From Amycolatopsis sp. A133 (GTDB taxonomy: Bacteria; Actinomycetota; Actinomycetes; Mycobacteriales; Pseudonocardiaceae), in NCBI RefSeq assembly GCF_031082405.1, contig NZ_JAVHJU010000067.1, forward strand, positions 436,040-500,039: a stretch of 64,000 bases of DNA, given 5' to 3'. Positions 51,042-59,462 of this stretch are shown in pieces (the first letter of the stretch is position 1; every line of letters starts with the position of its first letter). The position numbers were made by a program, and so were the translations under genes. The notes beneath the pieces are model-generated. The model worked only from the letters and a program-made list of their open reading frames with translations, was not told the origin of the DNA and ran no database searches.

Positions 51042-51099
51042 CTGGGGGCTCTGCCCCCAGACCCCCGCCGGGGGCTTCGCCCCCAGACCCCCGAAGGGG
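51042..51099. repeat. Tandem GGGGGC/GCCCCC hairpins
   Basis: CTGGGGGC-TCT-GCCCCCAG, GGGGGC-TTC-GCCCCC and CCCC-GAA-GGGG follow one another just after the stop of the aminotransferase gene. Read on the minus strand it begins TTCGGGGG, like the elements in cinA and dapA, and may be a relative. Probably ends aminotransferase transcription. Confidence 0.7.
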
Positions 51100-51121
51100 T
51101 AGTTCACGCGCGATCCGAGGT

Positions 51122-52135
51122 TCACTCGAACGCGGGTAAAAGGCGTTCGACGTCGTCAAGGGTGTTGTAGAGGTGGAAGCCGACCCGCACCCGGCCGCCG
51201 CGGACGCTCGACACGATGCCCGCCTCGGCCACCCGGGCCGGGTCGCCGTCGAGCGACACGATCGCGGTGCCCCGCGGCGGCCCTCCCAGCTTCTCCAGCA
51301 GCGTGTCCGCGAGGCCGACGTTGTGTGCCTGGACCTGGGCGAGGTCGAGGCCGCCGAAGTACTCCAGGGCCGCGGCCGAGCCGACCTGGGCCAGCCAGAC
51401 CGGCGAGAGGTCGAACGCGCGGGCGTCGCCGGCCAGGCGCAGCGGGAGGCCGTAGACCGTGGCCCACGGGTCCTCCCCCGCGTACCAGTTCGCCGCGACC
51501 GCGCGGGTGCGCTCCTGCGCGTCCGGCCGCACCGCGAGCCACGCGCTGCCGCGCGGCGAGCCGAGCCACTTGTAGCCCGCCCCGGCCACCCAGTCCGCCC
51601 AGGCGAGGTCCAGCGGCAGCCAGCCGACCGCCTGGGTCGCGTCGAGCAGCACCGCCGCCCCGGCGGCCTCGGCCGCGGCGCGCAACGCCGGCAGGTCCAC
51701 GATCCGGCCGTCGGCGGACTGGACGACGCTCACCGCGACGACGTCGTGGCCCTCGACCCGCTCCGGGAGCACGTCCAGGGGCACCTCGGTCACCGTGACG
51801 CCGGGGTTGGCCGCGAAGGGGAACGTCACGCTGGTGAAGTCGCCTTCGGCGGCGAGCACGCGGGTGCCGGCGGGCAGCGCCGCGGCGACGTTGGCGACCA
51901 GCTGCGAGACCGACGCGCCGCTCGCGACGCGCGCGGGTTCGACGCCGATCAGCCGGGCGAACCCGGCCCGCGCGCGCGTCACGTACTGGTCGAACTCCCC
52001 CGGCCGGGTCGCCCCGGTCCGCCACCGTTCCACCGATCCGGCCACGGCCTCGGCCACCGGCGCGGGCGGGATGCCCACGCTGGGCGTGTTCAGGTATCCG
52101 GGCGGGGCGGCGAAGTCGGTTCCGAAGACGCGCAT
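51122..52135 (-). CDS. Class V PLP-dependent aminotransferase (kynureninase/cysteine-desulfurase-like)
   Basis: 337 residues from the ATG at 52135 (MRVFGTDFAAPPGYLNTPSV). The fold I PLP pattern is clear: DATQAVGWLPLDL with the cofactor Asp, then the Schiff-base Lys in GAGYKWLGSPRG. Substrate specificity cannot be assigned. An isocitrate-lyase-like gene precedes it with a 52-base gap. Confidence 0.87.
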   Translation of the reverse strand: MRVFGTDFAAPPGYLNTPSVGIPPAPVAEAVAGSVERWRTGATRPGEFDQYVTRARAGFARLIGVEPARVASGASVSQLVANVAAALPAGTRVLAAEGDFTSVTFPFAANPGVTVTEVPLDVLPERVEGHDVVAVSVVQSADGRIVDLPALRAAAEAAGAAVLLDATQAVGWLPLDLAWADWVAGAGYKWLGSPRGSAWLAVRPDAQERTRAVAANWYAGEDPWATVYGLPLRLAGDARAFDLSPVWLAQVGSAAALEYFGGLDLAQVQAHNVGLADTLLEKLGGPPRGTAIVSLDGDPARVAEAGIVSSVRGGRVRVGFHLYNTLDDVERLLPAFE

Positions 52136-52187
52136 GCCCTGACCCAAGCAGATCCGGCCGGGCCGGTTCACGCGATTCAAGGCAGAT

Positions 52188-52952
52188 TCACGGCAGCAGC
52201 GCGGTGACGTCGGCGTAGCCCGGCGGGCGCAAGGGCAGGTCACGGCCGTCGCGCACGGCCAGCGCGGTTTCGGCCGCGGCGGCCAGGGCCATCCGGTACG
52301 GCAGCGACCCCAGGCTCACCCGCGCGACCCCCAGTTCGGCCAAGCCGGCCACGGTGACCTTGCCGGGGAGGAACAGCAGGTTGAGCGGCAAGCCGACCGC
52401 GACGATCCGCTCGACGTCGCCGGGCTCGGCGAGGCCGGGCACGAAGACGCCGTCCGCGCCCGCCGCCGCGTACGCCCGCACCCGCCGCTCGGCTTCGGCG
52501 AGCGAGCGGCCGCCCGCCCAGTGCGTGTCCGTCCGTGCGTTGACGAACAGGCCGGGCACCCGGTCCTTGACCGCCGTGACCAGCGCGCACTGGACCTCGA
52601 TCGGGGCGAGCGAACCGTCGGCCCGGCCGTCTTCGAGGTTGACGCCGACCGCGCCCGCGGCGGCCAGCTCGGCCGCGAGGTCGGCGACCGCTGCCGGGGC
52701 CGCGCCGAAGCCGTCGGCGATGTCGACGCTGACGAGCGCGTCGAGCCGCGCCAGGCGGGTGGCGAGGACGACGGTGGCCGCCCGCGTCGACGGCGCGCCG
52801 TCGCGCTCCCCCGCCGCCGCGGCCACGCCGAGGCTGGTCGTGCCCAGGGCGCGGAAGCCCTGCGCGGCGAGGAAGGCGCCGACGCCGAACTCCCACGCGT
52901 TCGGCAGCAGCAGCGGGGAGCCGGGAACGTGCAGGGCACGGAATTCGTCCAT
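52188..52952 (-). CDS. Isocitrate lyase/PEP mutase superfamily protein
   Basis: 254 residues from the ATG at 52952. The barrel motif VSVDIADGFG and the following NLEDG, with FVNARTDTH, are typical of the PEP mutase/2-methylisocitrate lyase branch. The KKCGH lyase loop is not present, so a carboxyphosphonate-type or oxaloacetase-like role is more likely than true lyase activity. The substrate is unknown. Confidence 0.82.
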   Translation of the reverse strand: MDEFRALHVPGSPLLLPNAWEFGVGAFLAAQGFRALGTTSLGVAAAAGERDGAPSTRAATVVLATRLARLDALVSVDIADGFGAAPAAVADLAAELAAAGAVGVNLEDGRADGSLAPIEVQCALVTAVKDRVPGLFVNARTDTHWAGGRSLAEAERRVRAYAAAGADGVFVPGLAEPGDVERIVAVGLPLNLLFLPGKVTVAGLAELGVARVSLGSLPYRMALAAAAETALAVRDGRDLPLRPPGYADVTALLP

Positions 52953-52962
52953 GCCCCCGAAC

Positions 52963-54414
52963 CTAGGTCCGCGACGCTTCGGCGGGCGCCGAAGCGAACT
53001 GTCCCAGCATCCCGGGGACGACCTCGACCGCGAAGGCGAGTCCCTCGTCGGCATCGGCGTCGCGGATCGCATAGGCGCCGGAGCCCGCCGCGGTGGTCGC
53101 GGTGAACGTCGCGAGCCCGCGCCGTCGCTGGAACACCGACTGCTTCACGGTCCAGCCGATCACCCCGTCCCGCGCCAGCAGGGCGGTGCTCCGCCGGACC
53201 GAGCCCGCGCGCGTGACCAGGTAGCGGCCGCACGAGCCGTGCCCGAGGCCGCGGTAGGCGTCCCGGGCCAGCAGCGCGGCGATCGGCAGCCCGGCGACGG
53301 CGAGGGCGCCGCCGAGCACGAGCAGGACGTCGGTGAGCAGCGCGCCGAGCACCAGCAGGACCAGCACCGGCACGGCGACGGTGGCGAGGGCCCACCGCAG
53401 CCGCCGTCCGCGAGCCGCCACCGGGTGCGGCACCAGGTCGACGGCCTCGAGGCGGTCGCCGAGGACCCGCGCCGCCACCTCGCGGGCCACCACCCGCGGC
53501 GCCGCGGGCAAGAGCGTCTTGGACTCGGTCTTGTCGTCGTCCCGCTCCATGCCGGTGGCGATGGCGTCCACCCGCGCGGCACCGGCGAGCCGGGCCCCGA
53601 GCGGCTCGACCAGTTCGACGCCGCGCAGGCGCCGTTCCTCGACGGTGATCGTCCGGGTGGTGAGCAGCCCGCGGCGGACGCGCAGGGTGCCGCCGGGCTC
53701 GCGGTCCAGCCGGTAGTTCGCCCACATCTCCACGAACAGGCCTGCCGCACCGGCCACGCCGATGACCATCGCCAGGGCCAGCAGGAGCAGGATGCGCACG
53801 GTCAGCGGCAGGTCGTGGCCGAAGAGGTCCAGCAGCCACTTCAGCAGCCCGCCGCCGGCGCCGAACCAGCCGGCGACCTTGAACAGCCCGCCGAATGCGG
53901 CCAGGCCGAGCGTCGGCGCGACGAAAGACACCGGCGCGTAACGGATCCAGCGCGGGTCGAGTGTCGCAAGCAGACCGTCCGAAGTGGCCGGTTCCGGGAG
54001 CCGGTGCAGCAGCTCGGTGCGCAGCGCTTCGGCGTCCGCCCTAGCCAGCGGGGACAGGGTGATCTTCTCCTGCTGCCCGGTGCCGATGGACAGCACGGCG
54101 ACGCCGAAGGCGCGGTGCAGCGGGTTGGCCGTCAGGTCGACGTTGCGGATCCGTTCGCGCGGCAAGGACTTTCGCGTGTGGACGACGAAGCGGAACTCTA
54201 TCTCCAGACGCTCGGCCGTGCACCGGAACCGGGTGTGCCGCCAGCGGACGTACTCGGCGAGCACGCCGGCGCCGACGAGCAGCACCGCGGCCGGGACGAG
54301 CCACAGCGACCGGGTTCCGATGGCGATCGGCGTGCCCGCGGAGATCGCGACGCCGGCGGTGAGGACCGCGGTGACGCCGAGGGTGCGCCGGTCGAGCCGG
54401 CGCCACCCGGTCAC
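52963..54414 (-). CDS. Large bacterial PH-domain membrane protein (YdbT-like)
   Basis: 483 residues. Hydrophobic helices at about 15-50, 180-250 and 345-385 alternate with bPH_2 domains (RFRCTAERLEIEFRFVV, LRVRRGLLTTRTITVEERRL and a last one near VTRAGSVRRSTALLARDGVI). It overlaps the smaller PH-domain gene by 4 bases (GTGA), the YdbS-YdbT arrangement. Likely a membrane-associated envelope stress or transport protein; the mechanism is unknown. Confidence 0.85.
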   Translation of the reverse strand: MTGWRRLDRRTLGVTAVLTAGVAISAGTPIAIGTRSLWLVPAAVLLVGAGVLAEYVRWRHTRFRCTAERLEIEFRFVVHTRKSLPRERIRNVDLTANPLHRAFGVAVLSIGTGQQEKITLSPLARADAEALRTELLHRLPEPATSDGLLATLDPRWIRYAPVSFVAPTLGLAAFGGLFKVAGWFGAGGGLLKWLLDLFGHDLPLTVRILLLLALAMVIGVAGAAGLFVEMWANYRLDREPGGTLRVRRGLLTTRTITVEERRLRGVELVEPLGARLAGAARVDAIATGMERDDDKTESKTLLPAAPRVVAREVAARVLGDRLEAVDLVPHPVAARGRRLRWALATVAVPVLVLLVLGALLTDVLLVLGGALAVAGLPIAALLARDAYRGLGHGSCGRYLVTRAGSVRRSTALLARDGVIGWTVKQSVFQRRRGLATFTATTAAGSGAYAIRDADADEGLAFAVEVVPGMLGQFASAPAEASRT

Positions 54415-54908
54415 GTCGCGTCCCCGGGCGTGGCGTCCGTGCGTTCGGTCAGCCGCTCGGCGACGTCGGCCGCGACCTGGGCGTCGAGACCGCGGAGCTT
54501 GACCGCGCCGCGGGCCGAAGCCGTCGTCACCGTGACCGTGGCGAGGCCGAAGCGCTGCTGGAGCGGCCCGCGCAGCGTGTCGACCGTCTGGACACGCGAA
54601 AGCGGGGCCACCCGCCACTCCTGCCACAGGAACCCCGAACGGACGTAGACGGCCGTGTCGGTGACTTCCCAGCGGTGCAGGCCGAACCACCACACCGGCA
54701 GGACCGCGCACCACGCCACGCCGAGCACGGCGACCACGGCGGCCGGGACCAGCAGCCAGAGCGCGGCCGGCGGGATCAGCACGCCGAGCACCGCCGGCAC
54801 GAGCACCGCGGGCCCGAAGGTCAACGCCCCCTGCGTGCGCCACCAGGCGATCACGCGGCGGTCGAGTGCGTGGCGCGGTGGCCGCAGCCGTACTTTTCCG
54901 GTCTCCAC
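54411..54908 (-). CDS. Small bacterial PH-domain membrane protein (YdbS-like)
   Basis: 165 residues from the GTG at 54908; the longer frame runs into the operators and is rejected. Two membrane helices lie within about residues 25-75, followed by a bPH_2 domain (WEVTDTAVYVRSGFLWQEWR, then SRVQTVDTLRGPLQQRFGL). First gene of a two-gene operon transcribed away from the TetR gene, with twin palindromes in between. Confidence 0.85.
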   Translation of the reverse strand: METGKVRLRPPRHALDRRVIAWWRTQGALTFGPAVLVPAVLGVLIPPAALWLLVPAAVVAVLGVAWCAVLPVWWFGLHRWEVTDTAVYVRSGFLWQEWRVAPLSRVQTVDTLRGPLQQRFGLATVTVTTASARGAVKLRGLDAQVAADVAERLTERTDATPGDAT

Positions 54909-54933
54909 CGGACACCCCCCAGGTTGTTTTACA

Positions 54934-54945
54934 ATGCGATCGCAT
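54934..54945. promoter_or_regulatory. TetR operator ATGCGATCGCAT (site 1)
   Basis: Perfect 12-bp palindrome preceded by CA, centred 39 bp from site 2. It lies between the divergent PH-domain operon and TetR gene. Confidence 0.75.
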
Positions 54946-54972
54946 CGTAACGGCGGAACCCCGGTTTTCGCA

Positions 54973-54984
54973 ATGCGATCGCAT
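54973..54984. promoter_or_regulatory. TetR operator ATGCGATCGCAT (site 2)
   Basis: Exact second copy, again preceded by CA. It contains an in-frame ATG at 54983, but the ribosome binding site favours the GTG at 55001, leaving the operator in the untranslated leader. Confidence 0.75.
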
Positions 54985-55000
54985 GACAACGGGAGCGGAC

Positions 55001-55597
55001 GTGCCGAAACAGGTGGACCACGAGCAGCGCCGGGTGCAGATCGCCGAGGCCCTGCAGCGGCTGACCACGCGCGCCGGGCTGGAAGGCGTCAGCCTGCGGC
55101 ACGTCGCGGCCGAAGCGGGCATGTCCATGGGGTCCGTGCAGCACTACTTCAAGACGAAGGACGAAATGCTGCGGTTCGCCCTCGAACACCGCCACAAGCT
55201 GCGCAGCGAACGGATCACCGCGAAGGTGCTGGCCGCGGGACCGCCTACGCCGCGGTCGATCCTGCGCGCGTGCCTGGTGGAAATCCTGCCGCGCGACCCC
55301 GACAGCGAAGCCGACTTCCTCATCGGCGTCGCGTACTTCATCCGCGCGGTGGCGGACCCGGCGATGGCGAAGGCCTTCGGCGAGGGCATGCCGGAACTCC
55401 TGGCGTTCTTCGCCGGCCAGGTCCGCCAGGCCCAGCAGGCGGGCGACGTCCCGGCGTGGGCCGACCCGGAGACCGAGGCAGCCCTGCTGTGGGCGATCGC
55501 GGACTCCCAAGGCTCGGAAATCCTGATGGGCCACCGGACTCCGGCCCAGGCGATCTCCACAGTGGACTACTACCTCGACCGCCTCTTCACCCCCTGA
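55001..55597 (+). CDS. TetR-family regulator of the PH-domain operon
   Basis: 198 residues from the GTG at 55001, with GGGAG 5 bases upstream. HTH at about 24-55 (LEGVSLRHVAAEAGMSMGSV, then HYFKTKDEML), followed by a TetR_C-like ligand domain. Two identical palindromes separate it from the divergent PH-domain genes, so it probably represses both directions. Ligand unknown. Confidence 0.9.
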   Translation: MPKQVDHEQRRVQIAEALQRLTTRAGLEGVSLRHVAAEAGMSMGSVQHYFKTKDEMLRFALEHRHKLRSERITAKVLAAGPPTPRSILRACLVEILPRDPDSEADFLIGVAYFIRAVADPAMAKAFGEGMPELLAFFAGQVRQAQQAGDVPAWADPETEAALLWAIADSQGSEILMGHRTPAQAISTVDYYLDRLFTP

Positions 55598-55604
55598 CCC
55601 GTGC

Positions 55605-56267
55605 TCAACCGCCACCTCCGCCGCCGCCGCCGGAGGCCGCGGCGATCGAGGCCGCGCGGGCCGCCTGGAGTTCGCGGATCACCTTGCGCAGGGCCGGGAC
55701 CGCGGCGCCCGTCTGCTCCTCCAGCCGGGCCAGCCGGTCGCGGTGGCGGCGGCGCTCGCCGCGCCGGAGCACCGAGCGCAGCTCGACCGCCGCCGCCAGC
55801 GACGTCAGGGCCGCGACATCCGGGGGCACCGGCGCGTCGCTCCGCGCGGCCGCCATCACCTGCTCGTGGAGCGCAGCCGCCGTCGCGACGTCGCGGACCT
55901 CCGGACGGCGGCGCGGGAACAGCCCCAGCACGCGGGACGTCCGCAGCGAAATCACGCCCGCCGCGTCGAGCTGGGCCTCCAGGGAGTGCAGCGTCCCGCG
56001 GGCACCGCGGCGCACCCGGGCGCGCCATTTCCGGTGCGTGTCGGCGGCGAGCTCGGCGAGCAGGTCGTCGAGCACCAGGTGACCGGTGCCGCCGGCACCG
56101 GACACCACCGGACGGCCGCCGTCGTCGGCGACCCGGCCGCGCAGCACCAGGTCGGTCAGCGCCGCCGCGCGCACCAGCAGCGCGACGCGCTCCCGGTCCG
56201 GCAGCCGGTTGCGCCCGGTGTCGCAGGCCAGCAGGTACGCCCGTGCGGGCAAGGACAGTTCGTTCAT
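55605..56267 (-). CDS. GPP34 (GOLPH3-like) family protein
   Basis: 220 residues. SLPARAYLLACDTGRNRL at the start, then VLRGRVADDGGRPVV and RVLGLFPRRRPEVRD match the GPP34 domain, which in eukaryotes binds phosphatidylinositol-4-phosphate. Bacterial members are frequent in actinobacteria and poorly understood. The C-terminus is a run of glycines. It ends 8 bases from the convergent TetR gene. Confidence 0.85.
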   Translation of the reverse strand: MNELSLPARAYLLACDTGRNRLPDRERVALLVRAAALTDLVLRGRVADDGGRPVVSGAGGTGHLVLDDLLAELAADTHRKWRARVRRGARGTLHSLEAQLDAAGVISLRTSRVLGLFPRRRPEVRDVATAAALHEQVMAAARSDAPVPPDVAALTSLAAAVELRSVLRRGERRRHRDRLARLEEQTGAAVPALRKVIRELQAARAASIAAASGGGGGGGG

Positions 56268-56356
56268 GTCCCCAGTCCACCGCCGGCCCCACCCCGGGCG
56301 AAACCGGACGACGGGGGTGCTCGCGGCGACGAACGTTGCGCGACCCGGCGACCGGG

Positions 56357-56372
56357 CGCAACTTTGGTTGCG
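56357..56372. promoter_or_regulatory. Inverted repeat upstream of the histidine kinase gene
   Basis: CGCAAC-TTTG-GTTGCG, with further GTTGCGCG copies at 56335-56342 and 56367-56374. It ends about 42 bases upstream of the start codon, a plausible position for an activator such as the cognate response regulator. Confidence 0.45.
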
Positions 56373-56401
56373 CGGCCGGGGCAGCGGCCCGCGGCAGCCG
56401 T

Positions 56402-56407
56402 TACCGT
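56402..56407 (+). promoter_or_regulatory. -10 element TACCGT of the histidine kinase gene (leaderless)
   Basis: TACCGT ends 6 bases before the GTG at 56414. Confidence 0.5.
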
Positions 56408-56413
56408 GGCCGC

Positions 56414-57649
56414 GTGACCAGCACCCGGCGGCCGATGTGGCCCAGCCGCTCCGACGCCTTCTGGCTGTTCCTGCCGGCGGTGGTGTTCGCCGGGCTCAAC
56501 GTCTTCTACCAGGTCCTCGGCGACCGGACGACCGGGGCGCTCGGCCCGGCGGCCGGGCTGGTGCTGCAGGTGGCCTGCGACTTCTCGCTGGTCCTGCTGT
56601 TCCGGTTCCCGGCGCTGGTGACCGGGTTCGTCACGGCCGCGGCGTTCGCCATGCTGGCCTCCGACCTGTTCGCGCCCGGGCTGCTCGTGCCGGTGCAGCC
56701 GATCGCGCTGACGACCGTGCCGACCATCACCCCGGTGCTGCTGGCCCAGGCGGTGCGGGTGCTGGACCGGCGGACCGTGCTGTGGCTGGCCGGGATCCTC
56801 GCGATCGTGGCCATGCGGCCGTGGGCGCCGAGCTGGGCGACCACCCCGTTCGGGCTGCTCAGCACCGCGCTGCCGGTCGCGATCACCCTCTACATCGAAG
56901 CCCGCAAGCAGCTGCTGCAGTCGTTGCGCGACCGGGCGGAGCGCGCCGAGCGCGAGCAGCACCTGCTCGCCGAGCAGGCCCGGGCGGCGGAACGGCGGCG
57001 GCTCGCGGGCGAGATGCACGACGTCGTCACGCACCGGCTCAGCCTGATGGTGCTGCACGCCGGCGCGCTCGGCGTGACGTCGGCCGACCCGGCCGCGCGG
57101 ACGGCGGCCGAGGACATCCGCCGCGAAGGCGCGCTGGCCCTGGACGAACTGCGCGACCTGGTCGGCGTCCTGCGCAACGGCACCGAGCCCGGGCCGCGGA
57201 CGCTCAGCCCGGAGGAGCCCGGCGACCCGGCGCGGCTGGTCGAGGAGTCCCGGTCGGTCGGGGTGGCGACGGATCTGGTGGTGGACGGCGACCCGGCGCA
57301 GGTGTCGCCGACGGTCGCGCGCACCGCGTACCGGCTCGTGCAGGAGGCGCTGACGAACGTGCGCAAGCACGCGCCGGGCGCGTCGGCGACGGTTTCCCTG
57401 CGCTACCACCCGGGCGGGCTGGACGTCTCGGTCGGCAACACGGCGGCGGCGCGCCCGCCGGACCCGGCGCTGGCGGGCAGCGGTTCCGGGGCCGGGCTGG
57501 CCGGCCTGCGGCAGCGCGTCGAGCTGGTCGGCGGCCGCTTCGACGCGGGTCCGGCACCCGGTGGCGGGTTCCGGGTCGGTGCGATACTGCCCGCCTACGT
57601 CCCGACGGCGGAAGGCACGCACTGTGATCCCGGTGCTCGTGGTCGATGA
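56414..57649 (+). CDS. NarL-type sensor histidine kinase
   Basis: 411 residues from the GTG at 56414. Five or six membrane helices (about 14-160) and no large outer domain. Then a short coiled coil (RDRAERAEREQHLLAEQARA) and a HisKA_3 dimerisation domain with phosphorylatable H202 (GEMHDVVTHRLS). An HATPase domain follows (QEALTNVRKHAPGASATV; GSGAGLAGLRQRVELVGG). Overlaps the response regulator gene by 26 bases. Confidence 0.92.
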   Translation: MTSTRRPMWPSRSDAFWLFLPAVVFAGLNVFYQVLGDRTTGALGPAAGLVLQVACDFSLVLLFRFPALVTGFVTAAAFAMLASDLFAPGLLVPVQPIALTTVPTITPVLLAQAVRVLDRRTVLWLAGILAIVAMRPWAPSWATTPFGLLSTALPVAITLYIEARKQLLQSLRDRAERAEREQHLLAEQARAAERRRLAGEMHDVVTHRLSLMVLHAGALGVTSADPAARTAAEDIRREGALALDELRDLVGVLRNGTEPGPRTLSPEEPGDPARLVEESRSVGVATDLVVDGDPAQVSPTVARTAYRLVQEALTNVRKHAPGASATVSLRYHPGGLDVSVGNTAAARPPDPALAGSGSGAGLAGLRQRVELVGGRFDAGPAPGGGFRVGAILPAYVPTAEGTHCDPGARGR

Positions 57650-58274
57650 CGAGCCGATGGTGTGCGCGCACCTGCGCACGATCCTGGGTTCGGCGGACGA
57701 CATCGAGGTCGTCGCCCAAGCCGCCGACGGCGCCGAAGCCGTCGAGGCCGTCATCCGGCACCGGCCGCGCGTGGTGCTGATGGACCTGCGGATGCCGGGC
57801 GTGGACGGGCTGACGGCGATCGCGCGCATCACGGCGTTGCCGGACCCGCCGTCGGTGGTGGCCCTGACGACGTTCGACGCGGACACCTACGTCATCCGGG
57901 CGCTGCGCGCGGGCGCGGCGGGGTTCCTGGTGAAGTCGACGCCGCCGGAGGACCTGATCGGCCTGGTCCGGGTGGCGGCGGACGGCCACACGGTGCTCTC
58001 CCCGTCGGCCGCCCGGCGGCTGGTGGCGTTGTCTTCGGACAGCCGCGAACGCGGCGAGGACGCGCGCCGGCGGGCCGCGGGTCTCACCGAACGGGAGCGG
58101 GACGTGCTGGCCTGCCTCGGTTCCGGACTGTCCAATGCGGACATCGCCGCCCGGCTGCACCTGGCCGAGGCGACGGTGAAGAGCTACGTGTCGCGGATGC
58201 TCGTGAAGCTGGACTGCGCGAACCGGACCCAGGCGGGGCTGCTGGCCCACGAGGCGGGTTTGGCGGATCGCTAG
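57624..58274 (+). CDS. NarL/LuxR-family response regulator
   Basis: 216 residues from the GTG at 57624, with GGAAGG 8 bases upstream. Receiver domain with D54 (VVLMDLRMPG) and K in FLVKST; the LuxR HTH at the end reads LTERERDVLACLGSGLSNAD, then ATVKSYVSRML. Partner of the upstream kinase. Its 3' end overlaps the convergent M50 gene by 4 bases. Confidence 0.94.
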   Translation: MIPVLVVDDEPMVCAHLRTILGSADDIEVVAQAADGAEAVEAVIRHRPRVVLMDLRMPGVDGLTAIARITALPDPPSVVALTTFDADTYVIRALRAGAAGFLVKSTPPEDLIGLVRVAADGHTVLSPSAARRLVALSSDSRERGEDARRRAAGLTERERDVLACLGSGLSNADIAARLHLAEATVKSYVSRMLVKLDCANRTQAGLLAHEAGLADR

Positions 58275-58978
58275 GGGAACAGCAGCGGCGCGGCTTGCCA
58301 CAGTGCCCAGCCGTTGAGCAGGAGCCACCCGCCGATCCACAGCGGCGATGGCATCTTGGTGCGCTTGGCCAGCGCGGCGGCGTCGTCCTTCTGGTTCTTG
58401 TACCCGGTTCGCCTGCGGTTGACGACCAGGATCCGCACGCCGTCGAGCTCACCGGTCAGCAGCAGCCAGGCTTCGGTGTACGCGACGCCGGTGCGCAGCC
58501 AGCCCGGGGCGTAGCGCAAAGCCGCGTACACGACCGCCCCCACCACGACGACCAGGACGACGGTGCGCAGGTCCCGGGCGAACAGCAGGATGAACACCAG
58601 CGCGACGAGGGTCAGGACGAGCACGGCCGTCACGCGGCCTTGGTGCAGCAGGACGGCCGCCCCGAGCCCGGCCAGCGGCGGCATCGCGTACCCGGCCGCA
58701 CCGGCCAGGACCTTGCCCAGCCCCGAGTCGTGCTTCCATTCGGTGAAGCCGTCTCCCGCGCCGGTGATGGCGACGCGGGAGACGTCACCGCCGGTCAGCA
58801 GGATCACCACCGCGTGGCCGCCTTCGTGGAACAGGGTGGCCAGGACATTGGCGTTGCGCAGGAGGCTCGGCCGGCCACTGGGCGGCGTGGTGACCGAGGT
58901 CAGCGACACCGCGAAGGCGAACAACGCGGTGATCGCAACGACTCCCCAGCCCGGAGGGGGCACGGTCTCGTTGAGCAC
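58271..58978 (-). CDS. M50-type membrane metallopeptidase-like protein
   Basis: 235 residues with several hydrophobic helices and the zinc motif HEGGH (51-55) at the end of a membrane segment. A possible third ligand is the Asp in ELDGVRIL. M50B-like proteins are widespread in actinobacteria, with unclear substrates. A site-2-type intramembrane protease role is possible but unproven. Confidence 0.82.
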   Translation of the reverse strand: MLNETVPPPGWGVVAITALFAFAVSLTSVTTPPSGRPSLLRNANVLATLFHEGGHAVVILLTGGDVSRVAITGAGDGFTEWKHDSGLGKVLAGAAGYAMPPLAGLGAAVLLHQGRVTAVLVLTLVALVFILLFARDLRTVVLVVVVGAVVYAALRYAPGWLRTGVAYTEAWLLLTGELDGVRILVVNRRRTGYKNQKDDAAALAKRTKMPSPLWIGGWLLLNGWALWQAAPLLFP

Positions 58979-59050
58979 GGCGACAGTGTCCCTGCGGCCG
59001 GGACGGCAGAACCCGGATCGGGACGGATTGTCCAGGAGCTGTCCAGTGGC

Positions 59051-59422
59051 CTACGCGGACGCGGGCGTGTGCTCCGCGTCGTAGGCGTCCCGGGCCACCT
59101 GGACCGAGGCCATGTGCCGCCGGGCCCAGCGGTCCAGCACGTCCAGCGGCTCGGACAGGTTGCGGCCCAGCGCCGTCAGCTCGTACTCCACCTTCGGCGG
59201 GATCGTCGGGTACGCCGTGCGGGTGAGGATGCCGTCGCGGACCAGGCTGCGCAGCGTCTGCGTCAGCACCTTCTGGGAGATCCCGTCCACCCGGCGGCCG
59301 ATCTCGGTGAACCGCAGCGGACCGCCGGAGAGCGCGCCGACGATCAGGACCGTCCACTGGTCGCCGATGCGGTCGAGCAGCTGGCGGGTCGGGCAGTTGC
59401 GGTCGTACGGGTCGGGACCCAC
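59051..59422 (-). CDS. HxlR-family winged-helix regulator
   Basis: 123 residues from the GTG at 59422, chosen for a GAGGAG ribosome binding site 7 bases upstream. CPTRQLLDRIGDQWTVLIVG, then RFTEIGRRVDGISQKVLTQT and VEYELTALG are HxlR hallmarks; the early Cys is typical of redox- or aldehyde-sensing members. Target genes unknown; the SRPBCC gene lies upstream on the same strand. Confidence 0.9.
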   Translation of the reverse strand: MGPDPYDRNCPTRQLLDRIGDQWTVLIVGALSGGPLRFTEIGRRVDGISQKVLTQTLRSLVRDGILTRTAYPTIPPKVEYELTALGRNLSEPLDVLDRWARRHMASVQVARDAYDAEHTPASA

Positions 59423-59462
59423 GGCGCGTCTCCTCACTTTCCCGGGGAGAGTAACACGCCGT

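Noticed and set aside
51018..51159. N-terminal extension of the 50344-51018 protein
   Set aside because: It translates a GC hairpin repeat and bypasses a well-placed -10 box and GTG.
54983..55000. ATG at 54983 as the start of the TetR gene
   Set aside because: It lies inside the operator, and GGGAG points to the GTG at 55001.
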